A stretch of 64,000 nucleotides of DNA, taken from assembly GCF_002933855.1 (NCBI RefSeq), contig NZ_BFAQ01000011.1, positions 247,442 through 311,441 of the forward strand, written 5' to 3'. The position numbers were made by a program, and so were the translations under genes. This document shows, piece after piece, positions 1 through 8,753 of this stretch. The notes beneath the pieces were generated by a model, which saw only the letters and a list, made by a program, of their open reading frames with translations, was not told the DNA's origin and searched no databases. Position 1 is the stretch's first letter; each line of letters starts with the position of its first letter. This DNA is from Vibrio penaeicida (lineage in GTDB: Bacteria > Pseudomonadota > Gammaproteobacteria > Enterobacterales > Vibrionaceae).

Positions 1-780
1 TCTGCAATCATCGGTATTATTCGTTACTACACGCGTGAAGCGGGTGTACGTAGCCTAGAACGCGAGATTTCGAAGATCTGTCGTAAAGCAGTCAAGAATA
101 TCCTGCTTGATTCTAGCCTTAAGAAAGTAGTCGTAAACATCGAAAATCTTAAAGATTTCCTTGGTGTACAGCGTCATGACTTTGGTAAAGCAGACGACAG
201 TAACCGCATCGGACAAGTTGTTGGATTAGCTTGGACGGAAGTTGGCGGCGATCTGTTGACGATTGAAACCGAATCTATGCCGGGCAAAGGCAAACTATCG
301 CAAACGGGTTCTCTTGGTGATGTGATGCAAGAGTCTATCCAAGCTGCGATGACCGTTGTTCGCTCTCGTGCGGAAAGATTGGGTATCAACTCAGACTTTT
401 ACGAAAAGCGTGATATTCACGTGCACGTGCCAGAAGGCGCTACACCAAAAGATGGTCCTAGTGCTGGTATCGCGATGTGCACAGCACTAGTTTCAAGCCT
501 AACAGGAAACCCTGTGAAAGCAGACGTAGCGATGACAGGTGAAATAACTTTGCGTGGTGAAGTACTTCCAATCGGTGGATTGAAAGAAAAACTGCTTGCT
601 GCTCACCGTGGTGGCATTAAAACCGTGGTAATTCCAAAAGACAATGAACGTGATCTGGAAGAGATTCCTGACAATGTTATTGCGGATCTGGTGGTTAAAC
701 CGGTTCAGTGGATTGACGACGTGTTAACGATTGCATTAGAAAAAGACCCGTCTGGAGTCACTCTAGAGTCTGTAAAATAG
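1..780 (+). CDS. lon: ATP-dependent protease Lon, C-terminal part (5' end outside window)
   Basis: The frame is open from base 1 and ends at a TAG, giving the last 259 residues of a Lon protease. The visible part covers the end of the AAA+ module and the whole C-terminal peptidase domain. The catalytic serine lies in the DGPSAG motif and the catalytic lysine in the [14 protein letters not shown] segment, so the Ser-Lys dyad is intact. Lon degrades misfolded and regulatory proteins in the cytoplasm, using ATP. It is followed by a strong terminator and then hupB, the order found in other gammaproteobacteria. A methionine at 256 lies inside the conserved domain and is not a start. Identification is secure; the N-terminal two thirds cannot be assessed. 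Confidence 0.97.
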   Translation, partial: SAIIGIIRYYTREAGVRSLEREISKICRKAVKNILLDSSLKKVVVNIENLKDFLGVQRHDFGKADDSNRIGQVVGLAWTEVGGDLLTIETESMPGKGKLSQTGSLGDVMQESIQAAMTVVRSRAERLGINSDFYEKRDIHVHVPEGATPKDGPSAGIAMCTALVSSLTGNPVKADVAMTGEITLRGEVLPIGGLKEKLLAAHRGGIKTVVIPKDNERDLEEIPDNVIADLVVKPVQWIDDVLTIALEKDPSGVTLESVK

Positions 781-808
781 TGACGTGCAGCAAAAATAAC
801 TAAACAAA

Positions 809-850
809 ACACGCTGACTTGCTTGAAAAGGCTTGTCAGCGTTTTTTTTG
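809..850 (+). terminator. Rho-independent terminator of lon
   Basis: Inverted repeat ACGCTGAC (811-818) / GTCAGCGT (835-842) followed by a run of T to 849, starting about 30 bases after the lon stop codon. Confidence 0.85.
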
Positions 851-974
851 GACGCTAAGTTTATCCACCAAGGACAACGCCTTTATCCATAAGGTGTGGT
901 TTAAAAATAACTAAATTTTTTAACGGAACGAATACTGCCATTTTGGAATCGGTAGTACTAAAGGGGAACATCAC

Positions 975-1247
975 GTGAATAAAACACAACTAGTAGAAAA
1001 AATCGCAGAGAACGCTGACATTTCAAAAGCATCAGCGGGTCGTGCCCTAGACGCATTCATTGAAGCAGTGAGTGATACTCTACAGTCTGACGATCAAGTT
1101 GCATTGGTAGGCTTTGGTACGTTTAGTGTACGTACTCGTGCAGCTCGCACAGGTCGTAACCCTAAGACTGGTGAAGAGATCCAAATCGCGGAAGCAAAAG
1201 TACCAGCATTTAAAGCTGGTAAAGCGCTTAAAGACGCGTGTAACTAA
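975..1247 (+). CDS. hupB: DNA-binding protein HU-beta
   Basis: This 90-residue protein is a full-length HU subunit. It has the N-terminal helices ([19 protein letters not shown]), the beta-arm with the [11 protein letters not shown] segment and the C-terminal helix ending in [10 protein letters not shown] binds DNA without strong sequence preference, bends it and organises the nucleoid. The start codon is GTG, 8-9 bases after an AGGGG ribosome-binding site. The gene sits alone between lon and ppiD, with its own upstream region of about 125 bases after the lon terminator. HU-beta is preferred over HU-alpha or IHF because of this lon-hupB-ppiD order and the sequence. Confidence 0.96.
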   Translation: MNKTQLVEKIAENADISKASAGRALDAFIEAVSDTLQSDDQVALVGFGTFSVRTRAARTGRNPKTGEEIQIAEAKVPAFKAGKALKDACN

Positions 1248-1310
1248 ATTTGAATTGACCTGCTAAAGGTTAATTACTGGGAATGGCGCTCAAAAACGCC
1301 AAAAAGTCCT

Positions 1311-1346
1311 GAAATATGCGCATCAATGTGGTGCGCATTTCTTTTT
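1311..1346 (+). terminator. Terminator after hupB
   Basis: GAAATATGCGCA (1311-1322) can pair with TGCGCATTTC with a two-base bulge, followed by CTTTTTC. The rest of 1347-1573 holds the ppiD promoter region; I see no gene in it. Confidence 0.65.
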
Positions 1347-1573
1347 CTGATATCATCTTCACCATTCAACGCTATAGAGCGAAATGCCTGCTCCCTTCTG
1401 AGTAAGTGCGGTCTAGAAAATTGAAAATGTACTCATTTCTTTAATGAACTTTTTTGTGGACTGCAGATCTAAATCACACATATTTATCAGTGAGCTGGAT
1501 AATTAGATTCGCTACTGTGTAGATTTAAGTGCTTAGTCAGAGCTCAGGCTCAATTTTGGAGAGTTGTTACATT

Positions 1574-3439
1574 ATGATGGAACGATTGCGCGAAGGCGTA
1601 AACAGCATCGCAGTTAAAATTATTCTGGGACTTATTATTCTGTCCTTTGTCTTCACTGGTGTCAGTGGCTATATCGGTAGTGGTAGCAACGTTGCTGCTA
1701 AAGTCGATGGTGTTGAGATTAGCCGCGGAGCTTTTGAGCAAGCGTATCAAAATGAACGCAACATGCTTCAAGCGCAATATGGTGAGCAATACGCTAACCT
1801 TCTTTCAGACCCCGATTTCGTTCAAAGACTGCGTCAGTCAGTTTTAGATAAAATGGTGAATGAAATCCTGCTTGAGAATCACGCTAAATCACTTGGTCTG
1901 CGAATCAGCGATGAACAAGTACTTGATATGATCCTGCAAATGCCAGAATTCCAATTGGAAGGCAAATTCAATCAGGACATCTACGAGACTTCTCTTCGCC
2001 GTGCTGGTTACACGCCAGAATCATTTGGTGAAGTAATGCGCCGCAGTGAAGTACGCAATCAGCTTCTTCAAGCGGTAAGCGCAAGTGAGTTTAGTCTTCC
2101 AGGTGAAGTTGCTGACCAATCCAAACTGATTACTCAGACTCGTGATATTCGTACGCTTGAATTAAATGTTGAAGAGTTTGCAAAATCTGCAAATCCTTCA
2201 GATGAAGAACTTCAAGAGTACTACTCGTCGAATGCCTCTCAGTTCACTCGTCCAGAACAAGTCAAAGTTTCATACCTAGAGCTTTCTGGTGATGCATTGA
2301 AAGCGAATGTAGATGTTACTGAAGAAGACATCGAAGCATACTATCAAGAGAGCATTGATCAATACTCTACAGCTGAGCAGCGCAGTGTGAGCCATATTCT
2401 GGTTCAAGGCGATGAAGAAGCCAAAGCGCAAGCTATTTTGGATGAATTGAGGGCAGGTGCTGACTTCTCTGAGCTCGCAAAATCTCGCTCTGAAGATATT
2501 GGTAGTGCTGAAACTGGCGGTTCTTTAGGTTGGATTGAACGTGACGTTATGGATCCAGCATTTGAAGAAGCGGCGTTTGCTCTGACCGCGGTTGGCGATA
2601 CAACGGGTTTGGTTAAATCTGACTTTGGTTACCACATCATCAAATTAGATGACTTGAAAGCTTCTGAGACTAAACCGCTAAGTGAAGTTAAAGACGAGAT
2701 TAAGCAAGACATCGTTAATCAAAAAGCTGCTGACCGTTTCCACGATCTTTACAATGACCTAGAGCAAATTGCTTTTGAAGCCCCTAATTCGCTACAACCA
2801 TCAGCTGAGCTGATTGAAGGTACTGTGAAAACTACGGACTTTGTCTCTCGCTTTAATGCGCCAGAGATTCTAAGCAGCCCAGAAGTTCAAGAAGCTATCC
2901 ACAGTGTAGAAGTGAAAGAAAATGGTGAAAACTCAATTCCTGTTGAGATTGCACCTGAGCATGTTGTTGTGGTTCGTGTTGATGAAGTTCGCGAAGAAAC
3001 AGTACTGCCGTTTGAAGAAGTGAAAGATCAAGTTGTGCAGCAGTTGTCTGTTGTAAAAGGTGAGCAAAAAGCTGTTGAACTTGCAGATCAGCTTATCGAA
3101 ACGCTATCTAACGGTGACACAAGTGTTCTTGACCAAGAAGGCTTAGCGTTTGGCGAGCAAGAAACCATAAATCGTGGCAATCCGCTTGCAAACACGGTAT
3201 ATGCTCTGACAAAGCCAGAAGAAGGCAAGAAAGTTTACGGGCAGTCTAAAGACTTCTCGGGCAATATCGTTGTCGTTGAGCTCGCTGGCGTTGCTGCTGA
3301 AGAGCAACCAGCGTTTGCTGCACAAATCGGTATGCAGTTAGTACGCTCTAACGGTGAACAAGATGTTGTTGCACTGAGCAAAGCACTGCGTGAAAGCGCG
3401 GATGTGGAGTTCTATGTAATTGAGAGTACTCAGCCGTAA
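1574..3439 (+). CDS. ppiD: Periplasmic folding chaperone / peptidyl-prolyl isomerase PpiD
   Basis: The 621-residue product matches PpiD in length and order of parts. A short cytoplasmic tail (MMERLREGVNSIAVK) is followed by one membrane anchor (about residues 17-36), a SurA-like chaperone domain, a parvulin domain (about residues 245-345, with the SHILV and GGSLGW motifs) and a long C-terminal chaperone-like region. PpiD sits at the SecYEG translocon and assists proteins emerging into the periplasm. The ATG pair at 1574/1577 is chosen because it gives the family's MM(E/D)xLR start and follows GGAGAG at 1558. Fifteen further in-frame residues upstream do not look like protein. A hairpin terminator follows. 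Confidence 0.95.
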   Translation: MMERLREGVNSIAVKIILGLIILSFVFTGVSGYIGSGSNVAAKVDGVEISRGAFEQAYQNERNMLQAQYGEQYANLLSDPDFVQRLRQSVLDKMVNEILLENHAKSLGLRISDEQVLDMILQMPEFQLEGKFNQDIYETSLRRAGYTPESFGEVMRRSEVRNQLLQAVSASEFSLPGEVADQSKLITQTRDIRTLELNVEEFAKSANPSDEELQEYYSSNASQFTRPEQVKVSYLELSGDALKANVDVTEEDIEAYYQESIDQYSTAEQRSVSHILVQGDEEAKAQAILDELRAGADFSELAKSRSEDIGSAETGGSLGWIERDVMDPAFEEAAFALTAVGDTTGLVKSDFGYHIIKLDDLKASETKPLSEVKDEIKQDIVNQKAADRFHDLYNDLEQIAFEAPNSLQPSAELIEGTVKTTDFVSRFNAPEILSSPEVQEAIHSVEVKENGENSIPVEIAPEHVVVVRVDEVREETVLPFEEVKDQVVQQLSVVKGEQKAVELADQLIETLSNGDTSVLDQEGLAFGEQETINRGNPLANTVYALTKPEEGKKVYGQSKDFSGNIVVVELAGVAAEEQPAFAAQIGMQLVRSNGEQDVVALSKALRESADVEFYVIESTQP

Positions 3440-3465
3440 AAGTATGTAACTAATTTGTTTATCAT

Positions 3466-3495
3466 ACAGGCCGCACTATGCGGCCTGTTCTATTT
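3466..3495 (+). terminator. Terminator after ppiD
   Basis: ACAGGCCGC (3466-3474), loop ACTAT, GCGGCCTGT (3480-3488), then a T-rich stretch. Confidence 0.8.
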
Positions 3496-3563
3496 CTAGT
3501 ATTGACTGTTTTCTAATCATTTTCATCTGTTCAGAATACGTTTTTTTATACAAGGAATGTAAA

Positions 3564-3884
3564 ATGAAGTTCGTCAAACTGGCTCTTATCGCATCTCTTT
3601 CTTTCTGCGTGTCGCTTCCTGTTTTCTCAGAGAGCACCTCTTCACCTTCTAAAAGCACTCAAAAAGCAGATAAGTATGATGGCATAGAAATTACCGTAAA
3701 CATCAATACAGCGACAGCTGAGGAGCTAGAAACGTTATTGATTGGTATAGGTGAGAAAAAAGCCAAGGATATTATTCAATTTCGTCAAGAAAATGGTTTG
3801 TTTGAAAAGGCTGAAGACTTGATAAAAATTAAGGGAATAGGTAAATCTACCGTTGAAAAGAATAAAGAACGCATATTGCTTTAG
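3564..3884 (+). CDS. comEA: ComEA-family DNA-binding protein (competence)
   Basis: This 106-residue secreted protein has a signal peptide (MKFVKLALIASLSFCVSLPVFS), a short Ser/Lys linker and a double helix-hairpin-helix domain. The motifs NINTATAEELETLLIGIGEKKA and IKIKGIGKSTVEKNK hold the two Gly-x-Gly hairpins that bind the DNA backbone without sequence specificity. ComEA draws transforming DNA through the outer membrane by a ratchet-like binding in the periplasm. Its place directly after ppiD is the same as that of the comEA gene of Vibrio cholerae. The start follows AAGGAATG with good spacing. The only real alternative is another periplasmic HhH protein of unknown role. Confidence 0.88.
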   Translation: MKFVKLALIASLSFCVSLPVFSESTSSPSKSTQKADKYDGIEITVNINTATAEELETLLIGIGEKKAKDIIQFRQENGLFEKAEDLIKIKGIGKSTVEKNKERILL

Positions 3885-3929
3885 ATGATGCATTCCTGCG
3901 AGTTGGGTCATTTATATCTCAACTCGCAC

Positions 3930-4502
3930 CTACGAGTGCGCCTTTACCCACCCCTTCGGTTGTAGGCTACCGAGAATTAACCCGATGATAGTTCCAGCGA
4001 TGTGGGCTTCTGTTGCCACTTTCGCTTCAATGAGTGCTTCCGTGTCTACTGAAGGACCAACCCAGGTTTCCCACCCAATTTTTATTAAAATACCTAAAAT
4101 CAGCAAACCGCTGTATTTTCTTCCTTGAATGGTTTCCGTAATGGCGTAGAACGCAAAAATGCCATGCAGTACGCCAGAAAAACCCGCATATTGGTACATG
4201 TCGCTGGCTAACAGTCCAATTCCAATCAGTGTGGATAAAAGGGGAACAACAATCAGCAGAGAAAGCCATGACGCGGTATATCGAAAAAAAAAGGCTATCA
4301 CTGCGAAGCTTGCAGCATTAAGCATGAGATGATTAAGATTGGTGTGTGTGAAGTTTCCTGATACGATTCGCCACCACTGACCATCCAGTATTAAGTCAGC
4401 ATTCCAAGGTAGCCAAGGTTGGAAAGCAGGGTATTCTGCAATAATCATGGCGATTAGGAATACGGTAACAACGGGAACGAGCTCTGCTTTATGTCTGATC
4501 AT
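3930..4502 (-). CDS. rrtA: Rhombosortase (intramembrane serine protease for GlyGly-CTERM proteins)
   Basis: With the start at the ATG at 4502, the product is a 190-residue integral membrane protein with about six hydrophobic helices. The rhomboid core is present: WWRIVSGNFTHTNLNHLMLN gives the conserved asparagine/histidine region. GFSGVLHG carries the catalytic serine in the rhombosortase form, and AHIAGTIIG carries the catalytic histidine. Rhombosortases cleave the C-terminal GlyGly-CTERM anchor of exported proteins. The frame stays open upstream to 4631, but the extra 43 residues overlap the divergent gene and do not look conserved. With this start the two divergent genes overlap by 12 bases. 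No GlyGly-CTERM substrate is encoded in this window. Confidence 0.87.
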   Translation of the reverse strand: MIRHKAELVPVVTVFLIAMIIAEYPAFQPWLPWNADLILDGQWWRIVSGNFTHTNLNHLMLNAASFAVIAFFFRYTASWLSLLIVVPLLSTLIGIGLLASDMYQYAGFSGVLHGIFAFYAITETIQGRKYSGLLILGILIKIGWETWVGPSVDTEALIEAKVATEAHIAGTIIGLILGSLQPKGWVKAHS

Positions 4503-5111
4503 CAATCTGCTTCTACATACCGATATTGCCAAGATTGCGGCAAGGCAAAGAAAATGTGCATTTGCCATACCATACAAGACCTCCATTCTGAGGTAGAACT
4601 CATTATTCTTCAACATCCTGATGAAGTGCACCGCGCGATGGGGACAGCAAGGATTTTGAACTTATCTCTAGATTCATGCCGTATTTTTGTGGGGGAAAAC
4701 TTTTCAGAACACACTGAACTTAACGCTCTGCTTCAAGATGATAGCTATAACCACTCAGTATTGTTCCCAAGTGAAAAGAGTGTCCCAGTGTTTCATTTGG
4801 ACAATCACAAAATCAGAAAACACCGTGTGCTATTAATAGATGGTACGTGGAAAAAGGCATATAAAATATGGCGACTTAGTGAAAATCTACACCCCTTAAC
4901 GAGTGTTGCTTTACCAGATGACCTTGAAGGGAACTACAGGATTCGAAAAGCCCCTTCAAGTAATAGTTTGTCTACAGTAGAAGCAGGATTTCATTTACTG
5001 AATATCTTAGATGGAACGCGAGATTTTACCCCACTGATAGAGAGCTTTAATCAAATGGTGGATATGCAGTTTAAACACATACCACCGCATATCCGCGCGC
5101 AAAACTATTAG
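4491..5111 (+). CDS. tapT: DTW-domain protein, probable tRNA-uridine aminocarboxypropyltransferase
   Basis: The 206-residue protein has the family's Cys-rich N terminus (YCQDCGKAKKMCIC, a likely zinc site) and the DxTW motif in the form LLIDGTWKKAYK. TapT uses S-adenosylmethionine to add the aminocarboxypropyl group to uridine 47 of tRNAs (acp3U). The length and motif spacing fit the E. coli YfiP/TapT family, although DTW proteins include several subfamilies. Its start overlaps the start of the divergent rhombosortase gene by 12 bases, so the two promoters and 5' regions must lie inside each other's coding sequence. Confidence 0.82.
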   Translation: MSDHQSASTYRYCQDCGKAKKMCICHTIQDLHSEVELIILQHPDEVHRAMGTARILNLSLDSCRIFVGENFSEHTELNALLQDDSYNHSVLFPSEKSVPVFHLDNHKIRKHRVLLIDGTWKKAYKIWRLSENLHPLTSVALPDDLEGNYRIRKAPSSNSLSTVEAGFHLLNILDGTRDFTPLIESFNQMVDMQFKHIPPHIRAQNY

Positions 5112-5152
5112 GGTCTGTGGACATTTCGAGAGGGTTGAGCTTTTCCGCTCAA

Positions 5153-6472
5153 TTAAGAGCAAAATAGCTGCTGATGCAACCTTTGAGCGGAACCATCGGT
5201 TAATGATGAAATATAGTCCGTTATAACGCGCATCCCGCCGTCGTGAGATTCAGTTGCTTTAATCCAGTCTTGGCGAATTATTTCTGGTAAAAGCCTTTTA
5301 GGGTCACCACTAAGTGCTTCAAAAATATCAATAATGATTTGTTGCCCTTTGTATTCAACAACCTGTACCTCAGGGATTTGAATAACATATCGACTCACAA
5401 ATTGTTTAAAGATTTCCAATGCCTTTTCGGCGGGTTCTTCTAATTTAGCGTTCGACCTCAATAGAGGTTCATCGAATCTTGTTTCGGTGAACTCTTTGAT
5501 ACTAATACTAGTCAGTAATGCGTTTACTATCCCACCAATGGCATCTTTTCTCTGATAATGGACACCAGAAAATAGTTTTTCACTGATCAGTTGAATGTTC
5601 TCTTCAAACCATTTGTCGCCACATTCAGCTAATTGGCTTGCAGCCACTTCCTGCCATTGTGAGCGATGAATCAAGCCCAGTACAATCGCATCTTCTAGGT
5701 CGTGAATCCCATAAGCAATATCGTCTGCAAGTTCCATAATGGAGCAGTCCAAAGACTTGTATTGAGTCTTTTTATGCTCAAATGGCGTGTAATCGCGAGC
5801 TCTCAGCGCTGAAAAGAGCTCTTTATCGTTGTTACTCAAAGGCTCCAATACCCAATCAAACAGAGACTTATCATCGTCATATATCCCTTTAGCAGGGTGC
5901 CAGTCGTTGGCTTTGAGTTTACGCTGATTAGACACGGATTCTGGAATGGATGATGAACGCAGTTCGCTGATGAGAGCCGGGTATTTGATGAGTCCCAGCA
6001 GTGCTCTTCGAGTCAGGTTCATCCCGTGGTTTTCAGTATAGGGTTCAAGTTGGGTGATAATTCTAAAAGTTTGCGCATTACCTTCGAATCCACCGTGTTC
6101 ACGCATCATATAGTTCAAGGCTATTTCACCGCCATGCCCAAAAGGTGGGTGACCGATATCATGTGCCAAACACAAGGCTTCCATCAGGCTAGAGGTAGGG
6201 AGCAGGTCGGCGAGGTCAGGTTGTTTGCGTTTAACCTGAGCACGTATCCCTGAGCCGAGTTGAGCCGCTTCCAGCGAGTGGGTTAGTCGTGTTCGGTGAA
6301 AATCATTGACGCCAGTACCGTGGACTTGGGTTTTGGCTTGCAATCGACGGAAGGCAGCAGAATGGAGGATTCGAGCGCGATCTCGTTGAAACGGATCTCT
6401 ATGATCGTCTCTTCGCATCTTTTGCTCTGCATTCATTCGAGTTTGCCATGCATTATGATCGGTTTCTGTCAT
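5153..6472 (-). CDS. dgt: Deoxyguanosinetriphosphate triphosphohydrolase-like protein (HD domain)
   Basis: The 439-residue protein carries the HD phosphohydrolase signature. RTRLTHSLEAAQLG supplies the first histidine, HDIGHPPFGHGGE the HD pair, and LADDIAYGIHDLEDA the distal aspartate. The family hydrolyses dNTPs to the nucleoside and triphosphate. The length and the N terminus (FQRDRARILHSAAFRRLQAKTQV) place it in the dGTPase-like type 2 group rather than the E. coli Dgt type, so the exact nucleotide preference is not certain. It lies just upstream of yfbR, another nucleotide-hydrolysing HD protein transcribed in the same direction. Confidence 0.9.
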   Translation of the reverse strand: MTETDHNAWQTRMNAEQKMRRDDHRDPFQRDRARILHSAAFRRLQAKTQVHGTGVNDFHRTRLTHSLEAAQLGSGIRAQVKRKQPDLADLLPTSSLMEALCLAHDIGHPPFGHGGEIALNYMMREHGGFEGNAQTFRIITQLEPYTENHGMNLTRRALLGLIKYPALISELRSSSIPESVSNQRKLKANDWHPAKGIYDDDKSLFDWVLEPLSNNDKELFSALRARDYTPFEHKKTQYKSLDCSIMELADDIAYGIHDLEDAIVLGLIHRSQWQEVAASQLAECGDKWFEENIQLISEKLFSGVHYQRKDAIGGIVNALLTSISIKEFTETRFDEPLLRSNAKLEEPAEKALEIFKQFVSRYVIQIPEVQVVEYKGQQIIIDIFEALSGDPKRLLPEIIRQDWIKATESHDGGMRVITDYISSLTDGSAQRLHQQLFCS

Positions 6473-6555
6473 TGAGTCCTCGCTGGTTTACTTCTTCTGA
6501 TTCAATAAGCCTTACTAATTTATTAACTTATTAACCTATAGTACTAAATACTCAG

Positions 6556-7140
6556 TTAGCTTATTTCATCGAGAGACAATTCAAAGCTCTCTGCAAACGT
6601 TTCTAAAAAATAATCCATCTCAGGGGATTTTCTGTCTTTTAGCGTTTTATCGAGTCTTTTTTTCGCTTGCGCGTACTCGTGATTACCCGCGGACAATTCT
6701 TCTAGGCACTTTAAGTATGCACACAAGCTGTCGGCTTGCTTTACGATATTTTGATCATCCTTATGCGCATTTTTTGAAATTAGAAAAGGTGCAAAATCCT
6801 CTCGAAATTCTTCTGGTAACATAGAGACAAGCTTTTCTTCTGCCGCCGCTTCTATCTTTTTGTATTCCTTGGCGATGTCAGGATTATAGTACTTTACAGG
6901 TGTAGGTAAATCGCCAGTTAGGACTTCGCTGGTATCATGGTACATACCCAATAGAGCGATTCGTTCGGGGTTAACATTGCCGCCAAATTTTTTATTTTTG
7001 ATGATGGCCAGTGCATGCGCAACAAACGCGACTTGTAGGCTGTGTTCAGAAATATTTTCTGAGGAAACAGAACGCATTAAAGGCCAACGCTGGATAAGCT
7101 TCATTCGGGCCAAATGAGCAAAAAAATGACTGCGTGCCAT
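6556..7140 (-). CDS. yfbR: 5'-deoxynucleotidase YfbR
   Basis: The 194-residue HD-domain protein matches YfbR throughout. [19 protein letters not shown] supplies the first metal ligands and [20 protein letters not shown] the HD motif with the catalytic glutamate. The distal aspartate follows later in [13 protein letters not shown]. YfbR removes the phosphate from deoxyribonucleoside 5'-monophosphates in the cytoplasm. It is transcribed in the same direction as alaA upstream and dgt downstream. The hairpin at 7248-7275 ends the alaA transcript before it. Length is within a few residues of the family norm. Confidence 0.94.
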   Translation of the reverse strand: MARSHFFAHLARMKLIQRWPLMRSVSSENISEHSLQVAFVAHALAIIKNKKFGGNVNPERIALLGMYHDTSEVLTGDLPTPVKYYNPDIAKEYKKIEAAAEEKLVSMLPEEFREDFAPFLISKNAHKDDQNIVKQADSLCAYLKCLEELSAGNHEYAQAKKRLDKTLKDRKSPEMDYFLETFAESFELSLDEIS

Positions 7141-7247
7141 GAATGGCTCCTTCTTTTCGGATAGGTGCGATACTCGAATAATTTCAAAGTGCTAACTTGA
7201 GTATAGAGAGTAAGAGATTGAGCAGAAAGGTACAACTAGCCAAACAA

Positions 7248-7275
7248 AAAACGCCCCAATCAATATTGAGGCGTT
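7248..7275 (-). terminator. Terminator of alaA
   Basis: On the minus strand AACGCCTCAAT and ATTGGGGCGTT pair with one mismatch and are followed by a T run (plus-strand A run at 7243-7250). Confidence 0.75.
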
Positions 7276-7289
7276 GTTAAAGCTAAAAT

Positions 7290-8504
7290 TTATTGTTTGT
7301 AAGTGGTTAGGAAACGTTCCAGCCGACCTATGGCGGTTTCCAAATCTTCGATGTGTGGTAAGGTAACGATTCTGAAATGATCAGGTTTTGGCCAGTTAAA
7401 CCCAGAGCCTTGAACAAGAAGAACTTTCTCTTGAATCAGAAAGTCCTGAACAAACTTCTGATCATTGGTAATGTTGAATTTCTTCACATCAATTTTAGGG
7501 AATAAATACATGGCCCCTTTGGGCTTGACGCATGTAATACCTGGAATTTGAGTAATCAATTCATAAGCTTTATCACGCTGTTCTAGCAACCGTCCACCAG
7601 GCAGAAGTAATTCATTGATACTTTGATAGCCGCCCAATGCGGTTTGTATGGCATGTTGCATAGGGACATTGGCGCACAAACGCATTGATGAAAGCATGTC
7701 TAGACCATCAACATAGCCCTTTGCAATGCCTTTTGGACCAGTCAAAAACATCCAACCACCGCGAAATCCACACACGCGATACGCTTTAGATAAACCATTA
7801 AACGTGACCATCAAAACATCGTCAGCCAGTGTCGAAATAGAAGTATGCGTAGCACCGTCATACAAGACTTTATCGTAGATTTCGTCGGCAAAAATAATCA
7901 ATTTGTGCTGTCTGGCAACTTCAATCACTTCCAGAAGAAAGTCACGGCTGTATACCGCACCTGTAGGGTTATTTGGGTTAATCAGCACCAAACCACGTGT
8001 TTTTGGTGTGATTTTCGCCTTCATATCTTCGAGATCAGGGTACCAATCGGATTCTTCATCACATAGATAATGAACGGCATTTCCACCTGATAAGGAGACG
8101 GCAGCAGTCCACAATGGGTAATCGGGGGCAGGGACCAGCATTTCATCGCCGTTATCGAGCAAAGCTTGCATAGCCATAACGATAAGCTCGGATACGCCGT
8201 TGCCGATGTAGACATCTTCTACATCAAGGTTTAAAAGGCCTTTTCGCTGATAATGTTGCACCACCGCTTTTCTCGCGGAGTAAATGCCTTTTGAATCACA
8301 ATACCCTTGAGAAGTGGGCAGGTTGCGGATTACATCAACAAGAATTTCATCTGGGGCGTCAAAACCGAATGGGGCAGGGTTGCCTATATTCAATTTTAGT
8401 ATTTTATGCCCTTCTTCTTCCATGCGCTTAGCATGTTTGAGTACAGGACCTCGAATGTCGTAGCAGACATTGTCGAGTTTTGATGACATCCCGATATTTT
8501 GCAT
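7290..8504 (-). CDS. alaA: Glutamate-pyruvate aminotransferase AlaA
   Basis: The 404-residue class I/II aminotransferase is very close to E. coli AlaA (YfbQ) along its whole length, for example KLNIGNPAPFGFDAPDE near the N terminus. The PLP lysine lies in the motif FNGLSKAYRVCGFRGGW and the substrate-carboxylate arginine in FRIVTLP near the C terminus. The enzyme makes alanine from pyruvate and glutamate. The gene has its own terminator downstream and a 249-base divergent region shared with menF. A second possible start lies five codons in (8489), with a poorer fit to the ribosome-binding site. Confidence 0.95.
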   Translation of the reverse strand: MQNIGMSSKLDNVCYDIRGPVLKHAKRMEEEGHKILKLNIGNPAPFGFDAPDEILVDVIRNLPTSQGYCDSKGIYSARKAVVQHYQRKGLLNLDVEDVYIGNGVSELIVMAMQALLDNGDEMLVPAPDYPLWTAAVSLSGGNAVHYLCDEESDWYPDLEDMKAKITPKTRGLVLINPNNPTGAVYSRDFLLEVIEVARQHKLIIFADEIYDKVLYDGATHTSISTLADDVLMVTFNGLSKAYRVCGFRGGWMFLTGPKGIAKGYVDGLDMLSSMRLCANVPMQHAIQTALGGYQSINELLLPGGRLLEQRDKAYELITQIPGITCVKPKGAMYLFPKIDVKKFNITNDQKFVQDFLIQEKVLLVQGSGFNWPKPDHFRIVTLPHIEDLETAIGRLERFLTTYKQ

Positions 8505-8753
8505 TGAGTAAATCCCGATTTATTTTATTTTAATTTCTAAAAGTACACTATTTAAATTCTTAATAGAATAAAAATCTGTTTGAAATTTCAGGTTTTTATA
8601 TTGTTCTGACATACACACTCAAATTGCCTCAATCATGCACCTTAGATAACTTGAATATCGATTTCTGTGTAGCCCGAATTTTTCCCTAAATCCGCTCAGA
8701 TTTGTCTAACATCAACAAATAGAATAGCCGACCTAAGATAAGATGATCTCAGT

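Noticed and set aside
3898..3927. Hairpin GCGAGTTG...CAACTCGC as a terminator between comEA and rrtA
   Set aside because: The 8-base arms are perfect, but the loop is 14 bases and no T run follows on either strand.
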